In this document: positions 63,101 to 64,000 of the stretch, one piece after another
How the letters are laid out: each line of letters opens with the position of its first letter
Numbering within the stretch: the first letter of the stretch is position 1
Source of the DNA: Streptomyces microflavus
GTDB lineage: Bacteria > Actinomycetota > Actinomycetes > Streptomycetales > Streptomycetaceae
Assembly (NCBI RefSeq): GCF_014650075.1
Contig: NZ_BMUG01000013.1
Location: 124,001-188,000, forward strand
Length of the DNA stretch: 64,000 bases
Reading direction: 5' to 3'
Notes under the pieces: generated by a model
Databases searched by the model: none
Seen by the model: only the letters and a program-made list of their open reading frames with translations
Told to the model about the DNA's origin: nothing
Made by a program: the position numbers and the translations under genes

Positions 63101-64000
63101 GATCACCGTCGAGTCCGCCCCCGGGGAGGCGAGCACCATCGATGTCGTCCGCACCCCGAAGGCCCCCCGGGGCGACTGGATCGCGAGCGATCCGGGGCTC
63201 GGGCCGGACGACGACGACACTCCCGGCTGGCACCACGAGGTGGTGAGCCGGGCCCTCGTCAGCGCGCTCAGCGGCCGGCAGATCGGCCGGGCCTCCCACC
63301 ATCCCGCCGAGTTCGCCCGGGACTTCGAGGACGACGACCGCCACCTGGACCGGATGGCGACCTTCGTCCACGACCACCCGGCCACCGGCCGCACCTCCGG
63401 TGAGCTGGACCTGCCCCGGCCGGGCCCCGAGGACCGGGCCTACCGGCTGGACCTGCACGGCTCTCCCGGCAGTCTGACGCTGGCCCTGCGCGACGGCACC
63501 ACCCGCGACATCGACGAGCGGGAGGCCGGACCGTGGCTGCGCCGCCGCAAGAGCCTGACGACCCTGCCCGAGGACCACTGGGTCGACCTCGTCGTCTGCT
63601 GGAGCGGAGCGCCGCGCGACAGCGCCGTACCGAAGCCGGGCACCGCATCCGACGCGTACGGCGGCCCCTTCGTGGCCGATCCGCTGGCCACCGTCTCGAT
63701 GGGCCAGCACGTGGCCAACGCCACCGGGCGCGCGGTACGCCTCGCCTACGGCCCCCAGGGCACCCGGCGGAGCAACGGCCGCTACCAGCGGACCCTGTTC
63801 GCCGACGCCCAGGGGCGCCGCCGGGCCTGGGCCCTGGCCCGGCCCGAACCGGACGAGGACGAGCTGGACCGGCTGGCGGAGGCCGCCGGGGTGAGCCCCG
63901 GCGACGGCGAGGTGTCGGACGAGATGCGTACGGCGACGCTGCGCCTGGTGCGGGCGCTGAGGATCACCTTCGGCCACGACGTCGACGACGACCCCGGCTT
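39147..64000 (+). CDS. Giant multi-toxin-like T7SS-associated protein (3' end beyond the window)
   Basis: GTG at 39147 opens a frame with no stop to the right edge: at least 8,284 residues. I checked every TGA/TAG/TAA in the stretch and all are out of frame. Layout by residue: 1-235 WXG/CpnT-like N-terminus with hydrophobic helices (AEIIRLLIEIAIYLAMSFF); Pro-rich linkers with three PPPY; Fic-like motif at 1212; Cys-domain with C1479; edema factor-like cyclase about 1770-1990; OTU domain with C2055 and H2247; beta-rich region about 2330-4030; OTU-like segments lacking Cys (S4200); eCIS-cargo-like region about 5010-5480; helical domain 5690-6030; two tandem Cys modules. Similar Streptomyces proteins are called 'lonely Cys domain-containing'. 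Likely an exported polymorphic or multi-toxin protein; export route is inferred from neighbours. Confidence 0.85.
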   Translation, partial: MSIQVSPEVNAMIFILTGERLMDADEDLAFESRRPYSGLGRKLDRLSSLIDKSIHDIGESMPDDLASSYAKAMGMLIDDGGKNYLRDFSDQLDKIAEGRRKTSMDIMESKWQVIAEIIRLLIEIAIYLAMSFFTGGASASQIMMAKLRSRFFILTTLSHLLQRLHLAPSLTEAFAEAFTTFAVRLAMMNFAPDGRRPDGIDWSDIGKAAAFGAAAGFFTSVFEKFAKDIVRSFDGNFLKGGPDLDFKNPSWRETPNVDIKTNGPTPNPKPGPDLPDPPKDRPDPNPYGNTPGPTPSPGPVPVTFRDGPLSFRNNPELWRNSQILRLNLDRPGALAGHYALKGTADFIAAGAGEVVAEILIKGAFEGDWSSSWTTFFGAGISSRVESSLMGAALNSGAELRHAIDKLRNQPPPTVSGGNGNGNGNGSEAGGSDRTEGPSRTDTTGGGSPGPGLSSPPPVVQQTSSQGDFTGSQSPPPYVSQDPPPYFSADPPPYTPGPLPVTAAENALWQQVHQGPAEVREQALRDLAALRGSQPPGPAEIGVRDGVHDRLSQLPEVRVVPSGNSPAGQVDTDEVRRALEGFGTPVTVDTPILGERPGASPGSGTTGGAGNVNSPGTETSSGPAEQSGQRNQPGPDGRTTAPPEVNTSGSYGDERAPGEAGGGPETRGVEGDTSTTADGPGTGAPPLTVVVSEGPPPVAGSPEAAELLDGAGVDRAVVLGPPTGSDATGQPVREAVELTREGPGAPVEVRPLTGPGFTATPDSGADTAFPGSNVLLPLADALGVPPVMPAAPPPAASTTASGNPAPASAASPPRSVAQGGPSGDTGAAQPAPGEQAAQTQETQETQETPDASADTESGPADTESGPADPGTAPRRTESGQYDTDLSSVKVVSGEPAPATADLPGPDPKPTVITTTGSEPAPDVKPPLTTTAPEAAPDIKPTAIPTSSAPSATPIDVSAASKLAADTRPWAETATDLHLESGRGDGNTTATPSAAPPPSGQITVRPADPAQDQPPQTLRDFLPEDQWWTFYIDPKNHQAALDAFPDDPGSYYDHDRSPGFQQGMVSAYTQFLGDPDTVATPMDSTSYRTMHGLATGHLGRTIGWSGGGATQFPLRGETLADDIFDERVGDHLLVYDTTSRDWSKPLPTPRPITILTRFLHNNPSLATNYGKSAAPGRVDTLFQQHYARVSDPDADDAAKLASIVRTIRALHVVHPFQDGNLRSNVQILLPKLLLEQGLRPVVPDNMYSLFQGGRSVPQMVDSLIRNGALDTGGPRPPQGETAADPHLESGRDGDMDTSDTPVAPITTSTTDGDGDGTTPAPTTGPSVTTLDRKKVPFSELRRFVPQTALTPQPGVAVQTVTISQGPAEDGTGQSAGREALLGQDTFRGVRTTSAEPPPSGTSEAPPAPRTVFTGPPTALPGSGTERGADYFVGHGTPRTVTLGTDNPAYPTVKVSGVQLGEVLKSWAQEGDRDRPLVLFSCETGQQPRIAGLPVAQHVANRTGRPVYAPTTEAGTAKDRDGNVTAVLGEGPDGPGRWRLFTPEPAGTELDDLARDAGLHTGPDPADAFARARTLQQLRTLREVLGPDAEQQPGNRELLAALAYVDGLRWRDPGTAARYGDGRMTPDLLDRMVTDWHTATNAGNVDPATGPTEGQYTAFLEAAAGLRSGATPTTTLDRLLPPPPPAPAPDTLVSRADVLGLSYARSAQITWSLSDAPLPLSELGLGPDDTAELARRLHRPEPAAPPTPAVDPDAPVSEGTPSPVPPPVNSLVVNAYTARHTYGIPEKNFNKFRDVARDRNVVVDVRPTNPSAPKWLDAGAMPKPQDIKAKTVSDVDVLLGADAGNVGLVGYFKPVLPDQGSVPVDAWDRVLSRFNQRSTEFHELAGKMAQYEADGKFTVHDGIVFGFDGEGGRRPITGDHDLFDVSAPDGSRVSLPEHDALIEEMRAKDMAVAHGAHMFWNPPTAFDKSVFDKIVSSHEGSSGEPLLRFSPGNDHAVLVHPEPRPSSVPSPSPSGRPESIAEDVDLFSKGTGTPGLAETVHVDGQALRRLRTRADGDCLFRSLLDTARSHDVPPAWAARNVAGLRSLLRDRLTGSELLAPDVEATPDPVLAVVDDLRMTALAGVRNPEARERIGQRWDRIEQAVVSGGDGRRWRRILRDSGYPHLADVAPTPADARRLGTDGLILAAAELPALWSSPFADALPLALAHTLDIELRLVGPDASAPAGTSVTPLNPGGHGGALHLAYNGSDHFDALVPAAAVPAPTPTPTPTPAPATQDPAGTDVFGEWLRSMGGVTDLDAPAEETPDRGDPVPLETQLERHRPARLLTGEDARPPGPAPRTVTFDDGSRLPTVLISPDADPDDGSTGPGARTDGTPKAGLLNGLGVLTLRSPEQVANEVFDQLPKKLRAQFDEAELLRLLKDQPGAFTAPRGARFVGREKSGVGHEMVVEAVPYHRWERFGEVGGATVRLDTMRRGQSGTGGGRSVGVGRRVAAALGMGPPLNWMLKIGVSLGWTRRTDYTQGTQAYHQSEYRAWEGSHLHLDDVHYRVRVERVTEAPKTPAPTPPGPGTAPAATPRWQRSEVHSAAFAMRDGLSWRLPDDLTVPFKGPKRAPETLTFPDGAEPRITDTTALHLTDPPEDVALAISGARPGSSAHRTLVSYVRPGRLLGLFGRFAGPVSGPELTRGSGQHPLGHLIVERSIPHRATLVTESVKAEVRDLAQTTYQNQRAHVRDTRLGVQVTAGPNYTLIGPETDVRLQGGPLVRTDLSTGRGHYLGADAARKVTGRVRNHPMALYRVERTLMVRKAGQPASAAQPVRVVSLDWYSTQDARRLAGWDSRTPGATGPNPDAEPPVPWYLTRQDPVHLGGQVRAEGFVPDRRPAAQPAPATTTTAPAPAPAPAPQDPLKAFTDTVLDTLHRAYPSLFVPPLMLRHPHLAKLWYGDGRMRTALHNERQVREALNRPSLAQSLDDLTTTGVPVTLTEDGKVRRGHHTLILRARLTDRQFETTLSERSLRNAVVGTEVSGQGQQESTTLSAGVELGISPRDHDKDPAAGVPRQAGNVSLGARYAQTRARATKNTVAVAHDQLTFQNGADLYSYQVELGATFEGHRRPRGWTRLVTVGLLGAGVFVSKVTERPLFTRGTETVGRVELAVPAAHGSDRHTPADPPATGPAPAPAPTPVPRPLASTEADQLLDGTRPLPRTAASDRQLVNKLLSAPHVVLSTEGGEQRQRLVQDTADRATGASWHVSAPGTPIRTALRRAMANLGVAGQLGQYLGPFGSRITGLTGAGPFSTHYLKAAVRGELDNVRVKSDPKPGSLEATIGNEHRVAGTSSTGTRTTLGLQGAVTPLQQTPGQPAVVGAYSTALQYAWGKGRSISQTLTRGRNTTLSYAGRMYLVVADATETVAVRDRWTAAMGAVGTRAGGGISSAAGRISERLGRGLAPRRAAAALQRVRDAVMFHLPMQDAIEAGLAPDGLGTTTPANLGGGYKLPPFLRRRHFPSHPSGQLDASRAAQQLMGQLERMGVPSHDREQVLQRLSPDFLRSHVHELTTDGMALPVRYRTWTSPHHLPVGGSPGQLKLTLTPVTTTVERLRTGYELEDYRTTARDDVEGRSQDRGADVTLSASERAAGSGVLVANPALQGTAAKQRSSNVTEAVGSTTMPNIATTQAHAEIVTTYTLTATLVDASGKPLGPTATAPVGSLNEILPASLLTPDGEGTDGALTEQDLPEPDHAVRILTADQARPEGIARWRTTDGESGEADPDILPFDDVIGSGILAVDVLGSANVQDALTLATARADGFPGDTDLGKRHTGTTLTERVRMARHTPLTALGTAPAQAQQEATSQVGLTAGFREALGADGSPLPTQSSARLLGQSHTADSRLYAKMHRTGARLLAVENKPRMEAMQRRKTGDALEAGITDNVEGAVSTSPLAGNSNAGVTNPGATVPIGGTNDSTALKSATDTTLGTHVKVLTDRSMLFAVPVSWLSVAEVDHRVTDSRPMQALGKPKRGPRAVEAETTALVWLREDIARDYGLLDDTTFPDEARTAWDDQAKAAADLATAEKNYYDARAKTRETWLDLSADEQTALGDDDRATVLPQAVAHSPAVTAWQTAREEVRRWQQRLDAAAKDHHRLHLAAARLTAHHQGSGSVPVKGVPQEYTAPDWRSEAPEPYKVTAATDSAPGTLTSPDGRTVHEVHEVPHDGASFFHALLATARDRGKLPFLLDADLADRFAAAPGDPALTARAVDSVRDRLAWALADDGNEDLLDGLALDAADTFTQAELDYAEIDLTAGQQAEFDAFGRLPQTVWPSPEQRVALATAALYRPFTAEPAANPDAGDPAPPERRAGDHGGADVLPALAARVLGTPVTVVTGEGRPQMFLPHGADPATADPASGPVLFAADGFFSAALAPGTVPPPTTALPAPPTTSAPSGSTESAPKPPAHRSHPTPPWLPPADTSGPRYRLDRDGLLTAPDGATYTQGTPAGRGNGFFAALSTALRQAAEQPGRDPQAAARLRIRAGASPAQLMRLNGLPGDRAERDALFSPPPLRERPGAPAPSRDARDGHLRRHLAHAPWGPDADRAVAEWAAKATGATVTLIEENGTAHTYAGPSADAPVLRLRRRGGDFVPLLLRTPAPTPKAPAPAPKPETPEPSLTGEGPGLPGEEEAYELSTLSGAEPQPQPHDNTDPGTDSDSDSEGEENTPIWADPEWLTAVFGPQWSRAPRARLQETSEALYELVEEAAAGRPTRDGLADLVRHVLHLPTRARVSNQDVLDLGALALEASSDDLASVEDLAVYFVDRQIESRRDALAEETLLRTADRTPAGRNFTEKGPGLPAPDAYLAERSGRAAEQSAPWRNPYLFVAGAAEGGGVEIVTPWRTFVVRDAVEMARIISYDSRRPGGADIVLALPPAFAAQVADLVAGTTARPVWYPLGPAEVATHPTTGAAHLVVHRGAGQTGPDWTTPPPPQEPGLPGARDHSGDTDSDDGSDSSSGSTSDGDAEFDRLADQLQWEHRVDALRPRPLVTRDYQVIDDSGTGVLFTEPGPRTVGEVRTEEGAEGPALVLPQQTPGTVPAADRPPLHISADRTVALLSAGDDTTGRGRQVYATRAAIERSSARLAAAGAGVRLEADPSVRVVPDQEDGTPGEPLFRVEPRFLTASGASEHAFTRDFARMVAGTDAAPLSHLAFRGPDGTVATAPVNGLHGREVTGTHHLAQALTEVARGTRPATAVTLDWAVRQAGRDPRFTGGVVGAPTPGEAYGQALSHTQDNALRGPLTRAAARAGVNEFAWAEVGEGYLIQSVSTTNDGGAQLFTHNHAKPGDPVGPHAPYHFAQVVLASEDGTHQITLENETHSRTEIPADQLDAVVDENLDRYDEAQLALLAQETDHRAEAARRDGADPAEIARLDGFVRAARALAAVHEAEHVRWYFTEDRPEHALAQREVDQARARARDAVRSAAPVPHDKDQWYFRAYSKRPGESAHAVNAALLSDRSPAVSNPLTTVALHGHALRPDRRTVRFAEQQHTLSPDADENLDALALYLARTGLWNSANGLPLPTVTVTGHGNRSRTSGRKRADAVGRALGDRLARLLRTFQKGAPGPHVRLSDFTLTLDAQRVRRATDPDRGRVVTVDIDDHRHTSPPESGRPAPAGEPLRTEPPALPRPTGGPAPEASPLVGTDPATTGSRTSFDRGPSRPGRRSATPSPDRGVPVPAWVRARIRYAEESVAFERRLAEHLAENEAVTEEFRKMARAAWDRARQQYPRALATFGSENPSMPGTVGTSRPALQQVLRTGNLRELVTFLFQGISSDLVPEMLGGREDPNPEIEGERPSRRQAEGRTELELLAAQLNLDDTLSVAEKQAALTRATREHTVQADPDDVRPPLSRAERPFAVNELGLTWMPASSVYDLAMSSGLQGASEDSGGLVLTGTAGSTYRFLVHAARMRDQWGLDLDLGLIRAGMIAMSLSAGHHSFHEVMRGAQLALDSLPGHDPALDYQDNWGRYWNVHPLTEQELREHVARDGRFPDEHAQEVLDADTPAPALNSAPSGGRAVPTGPDADLDTAWEEHRRARSAFGAAAVGGSPEALAEVDRARGLLEQAEQRLWALGVAPDALGAARTADDDQGDATGPLTPAPAVSRDTEQRRYIAEQLTADDLPPAPAPPGAEETVGSDELREAGATHSPGLRAEMMLRGDGRLPAGALSPLDLARVRLVRADDGTQALDAVAASVARRLWAGTYADVRDAAPEGRDATETARAWSAAVALVLPPEPHPVLADSRYAGGAFRDAVRRVAGHLLAAEAGAEGVRASAAELADTLRTGLGLAPRWTVPVGGPTAGEAAPGRPALQSRPGGDMPDLDMPDLDLGQDPAQGPLPDMGVDMDMDLDLSGLDLPDAFPSALDSLDLDALDALAGIDALGDLGDPGDLPDFDFSFGLPAPVPIGPGVGGGQPVYAVPAAPPARPLTTLPALTLVPFAPQTTGTADSAERGVERLAHQVARTALRNRRNRVPLPRIDIAGYGADARGAGTARDRDQAAQAQGDLRARAARDLFVRHLDHALRTLQAGLPAGATPLRPQDFTITARGRSRVPGQGASVAPTGQIGREELGRQATIGVTSPRHAAALDALDALRRTDPALRSGPLDVDAVARRIWHLAPSVLVDPEMRRDLYTLTGRAVAAGRATGLAALTAFHLEEHGLLADDRARHVTAGGNRVPGLNWTGTATAELDTLFVDRLTTGPTGAPAPTGNADVAPWPWDPAPYPVLADGSHDRVTAQLPDGTTWELDADEFAELVAADLTRHPLPEHAPIVLAVPSAGDRYLELPRKLAERTGRTVWVHSGLAQRNPDPTATSTVAVLHRDGLPDGTWLPVRPGLAPDPDDDAPAWHREVLTQPIVSSRTGEQTGRSFHRPAELVGERESYRDLDHMSFYVHWDAATNTYSGKLPMRDPGPADKAYRLAGHGLPGGLSLPLADGSSRTVDRDEAAGWLRRRKSLSSLPQDHWVDLVICHSGAPGQGSAQDVSQLDGVLPAPFTADPLSDDALSLGQHLANRLRRTTRLSYSSQGVVRFGDGPVRVLATDAQGRPWWWETSRPEPDDAELDRLAEQAGFQGGPSPRVRSELLRVVRALKLVVGPDVQVADDFPALVAGAAAVVNMWFTDPELQPTGPFWPQLLSQVIAAHPLAAHPLAAHPLAAHPLAAGGVDGDVTRQVLAEAAKAWRNSGGSLPVSGFVPLPQLRTAAAWLSDSAAVDRAAVDALRLTDPADAPAHRTRMFWARVRAEETLPGPGPAADLLTVRALRLDQDAQVDDALRDRARALLTRGFAAGRNMADPDVVGAYAVEAAGALAAPALLTTVGAAFGSGRDWRGLGTLLPRLDGFRVADTTVDAPWAGQDADGKDRPVPYAVRASVDLEDSSRVQVTVGAATHRLSAAEFAELLSSDADLLGIQSATPVLLLLDGLSGPTPELAETVARRLGRPVWWSTSPVELSAPDAAEGELPVLAPDLFSAARPSATDWRFTAPSVPDLGTQTVPATPAPGPGAPTPATNSAPTAGTRTPQGTAPAEPEPIEQGAEQGITPAPAAPEPITTAPADNAPNSARNQRSSVGDPMEGVESTSVPTAPTAPALPAVPVAPASVRALQPLPPRTLVAYGRDETSPSAQGDRTLELLAAQVAATGLRNRRAGASLPRVEVTGYGADIRPDRPSTGSPARRRATTARHRFTRLLASELERLQRDLPADAPRLTAQEFAVVVKAMARVPADWVGTGALAQVTRAELGRQATIVLHQPPDAVAVQKLDSLRRRDRALRDRPLDVDAIARRVLHLDPGATVQQHTRQELFGLVGRAAAAGRATGFPALAAYHLSELGVTAPGRAQHFTVGGSRVPGLNWGTSDVIGLDTTQGDLLEADPAGGYDVLSTSPTPWPSSTTPYVVAAEGGPDRVEARLPDGTVRELGVEEFVELVAADLAREALPPGTPVVLAVPFAADGYLDLPRRLADRTGRTVWAHSGRITVESAPGEASTIDVVRTPKAPRGDWIASDPGLGPDDDDTPGWHHEVVSRALVSALSGRQIGRASHHPAEFARDFEDDDRHLDRMATFVHDHPATGRTSGELDLPRPGPEDRAYRLDLHGSPGSLTLALRDGTTRDIDEREAGPWLRRRKSLTTLPEDHWVDLVVCWSGAPRDSAVPKPGTASDAYGGPFVADPLATVSMGQHVANATGRAVRLAYGPQGTRRSNGRYQRTLFADAQGRRRAWALARPEPDEDELDRLAEAAGVSPGDGEVSDEMRTATLRLVRALRITFGHDVDDDPG
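40558..40632 (+). other. Three PPPY motifs in the giant protein
   Basis: The segment reads SPPPYVSQDPPPYFSADPPPYTPG: three PPxY motifs with 8-residue spacing in a disordered linker. PPxY binds WW domains in eukaryotes; in a bacterial exported protein the role is unknown. Confidence 0.6.
41661..41744 (+). repeat. In-frame short repeats QET and DTESGPA
   Basis: Three 9-bp copies of CAGGAGACG (41661-41687, encoding QET) followed by two copies encoding DTESGPA (about 41701-41744). Low-complexity linker between the N-terminal part and the Fic-like domain. Confidence 0.7.
42180..42940 (+). other. Fic-like domain of the giant protein
   Basis: About 250 residues with a central helix ending in HPFQDGNLRSN at 42780-42812 (His1212). 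This follows the Fido motif HPFx[D/E]GN-x-R-x-x, but the second Gly is Leu and the last Arg is Asn. Preceding features (RVGDHLLVYD, ASIVRTIRALHVV) suit the helical Fido core. Fic proteins AMPylate or phosphorylate targets; the substitutions make activity uncertain. Confidence 0.55.
44450..45110 (+). other. Edema factor/ExoY-like nucleotidyl cyclase domain
   Basis: Order of motifs matches anthrax edema factor and ExoY: a start GIPEKNFNKFRDVARDRNVVVDVRPTNPSA (cf. the R-P-V/T-N motif), the Lys site DIKAKTVSDV (K1825, K1827), LVGYFKPVLPDQ, the metal-binding pair ITGDHDLFDVSAP (D1916, D1918) and the C-terminal VAHGAHMFWNPP (H1951). In the family the Lys pair binds ATP phosphates, the Asp pair binds metal and the His is catalytic. 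The codons of this block differ sharply from the rest (about half the Asp codons are GAT), indicating recent acquisition of the cassette. Confidence 0.8.
45270..45900 (+). other. OTU-like cysteine protease domain
   Basis: Motif RADGDCLFRSLLDTA with catalytic Cys2055, and the His motif GSDHFDALVP with His2247, about 190 residues apart, as in OTU deubiquitinase-like folds. Complete Cys/His set. Bacterial OTU domains serve as polyprotein-processing or effector proteases. Confidence 0.75.
51700..53010 (+). other. Two OTU-like segments without the catalytic Cys
   Basis: At 51732-51755 the sequence reads HDGASFFHALL (Ser4200 where the OTU Cys would be), and at about 52575-52610 GRGNGFFAALSTAL, again without Cys. 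Both are followed by OTU-like LLDADL or RLRIRAG and ALATAAL-type helices. They look like duplicated, inactivated copies of the 45.3-kb domain. Confidence 0.5.
58490..60500 (+). repeat. Giant-protein tandem module A
   Basis: First copy of a module of about 670 residues: OmpA-like IDIAGYGADARG segment, LGRQATIGV, LRRTDPALRSGPLDVDAVARRIWHL, GRATGLAALTAFHL, VPGLNW, LPDGTTWELDADEFAELVAADL, DDDAPAWHREVL, WLRRRKSLSSLPQDHWVDLVICHSG with Cys6990. Its counterpart (module B) lies about 3.5 kb further on. Confidence 0.8.
60621..60680 (+). repeat. 15-bp minisatellite, four copies, in the giant gene
   Basis: GCGGCGCACCCCCTC repeated four times exactly (60621-60680), encoding AAHPL x4. Being a multiple of three it can change copy number without breaking the frame. 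Confidence 0.95.
62000..64000 (+). repeat. Giant-protein tandem module B
   Basis: Second copy, same order of motifs: VEVTGYGADIRP, LGRQATIVL, LRRRDRALRDRPLDVDAIARRVLHL, GRATGFPALAAYHL, VPGLNW, LPDGTVRELGVEEFVELVAADL, DDDTPGWHHEVV, WLRRRKSLTTLPEDHWVDLVVCWSG with Cys8151. It continues past the right edge. Confidence 0.8.

Noticed and set aside
39147..64000. Possibility of a modular polyketide or peptide synthase
   Set aside because: No KS (DTACSS), AT, ACP (GxDS) or condensation motifs appear; the domains recognised are toxin- and protease-like.
1..64000. CRISPR arrays, IS elements, integrases, tRNA or rRNA genes
   Set aside because: No repeat-spacer array, transposase/integrase motif or RNA gene was seen; the short tandem repeats found are minisatellites with no spacers.

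Overview
The window is about 64 kb of very GC-rich DNA with strong C/G bias at third codon positions, frequent GTG/TTG starts, ATGA/GTGA gene overlaps and rare TTA codons. Gene content (FHA plus Ser/Thr kinase pair, SARP regulator, secreted hydrolases with PLL-type repeats, a mycobacterial-like type VII secretion locus, a giant multi-domain protein) points to a chromosomal or linear-replicon segment of Streptomyces or a close relative. No tRNA, rRNA, CRISPR array, insertion sequence or integrase was seen.

Left part (1-5.15 kb, all minus strand). A stress or phage-type regulatory cassette: an XRE regulator, then a tightly overlapping ImmA/IrrE-type protease, an MAB_1171c-type seven-helix membrane protein and the start of a cytochrome P450 that runs off the edge. 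Beside it lies an FHA protein overlapping a membrane Ser/Thr kinase.

Secreted-enzyme island (5.2-16.8 kb). Three exported proteins carry the same C-terminal DGRLEVFA-type beta-propeller lectin repeats behind different heads: a GH43-like propeller (Tat signal), an M23 endopeptidase and a lysozyme-like domain. Interspersed are a penicillin/AHL-acylase family enzyme, an antigen-85-like esterase and a cutinase-like hydrolase. A LuxR-HTH/SARP regulator closes the island. Three promoters (acylase, lysozyme-PLL, cutinase) carry the same pair of TTTCATCGG-like direct repeats with exact 11-bp period and the same 7-bp gap to a -10 hexamer, the classic geometry of a SARP operator, so the island reads as one SARP regulon.

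Type VII secretion locus (17.3-39.1 kb). Two membrane-anchored lectin proteins (bulb-type and ricin-type) on a shared scaffold flank a T7SS-associated protein; then come a beta-helix/double-AAA EccA-like ATPase coupled to a mycosin that has lost its whole catalytic triad, EccC (three FtsK/SpoIIIE ATPase domains, opposite strand), EccD, EccB, two WXG100 proteins, a small helical protein, a 1186-aa AAWKG-type coiled-coil protein, a YbaB-like protein and a small SWPG-motif protein. No EccE was recognised in the window.

Giant effector (39.15 kb to the right edge). One uninterrupted plus-strand reading frame of at least 8,284 codons, with no stop before the window ends. It starts with a WXG-like/CpnT-like N-terminus and strings together a Fic-like motif domain, Cys-centred ('lonely Cys'-like) domains, an anthrax edema factor/ExoY-like nucleotidyl cyclase domain with foreign codon usage, an OTU cysteine-protease domain, OTU-like segments that have lost the Cys, a long beta-rich region of unknown role, an eCIS-cargo-like segment and two tandem 3.5-kb modules. 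The most economical reading is a T7SS substrate that is a multi-toxin polyprotein, with the upstream small genes as its secretion partners; this is inference.
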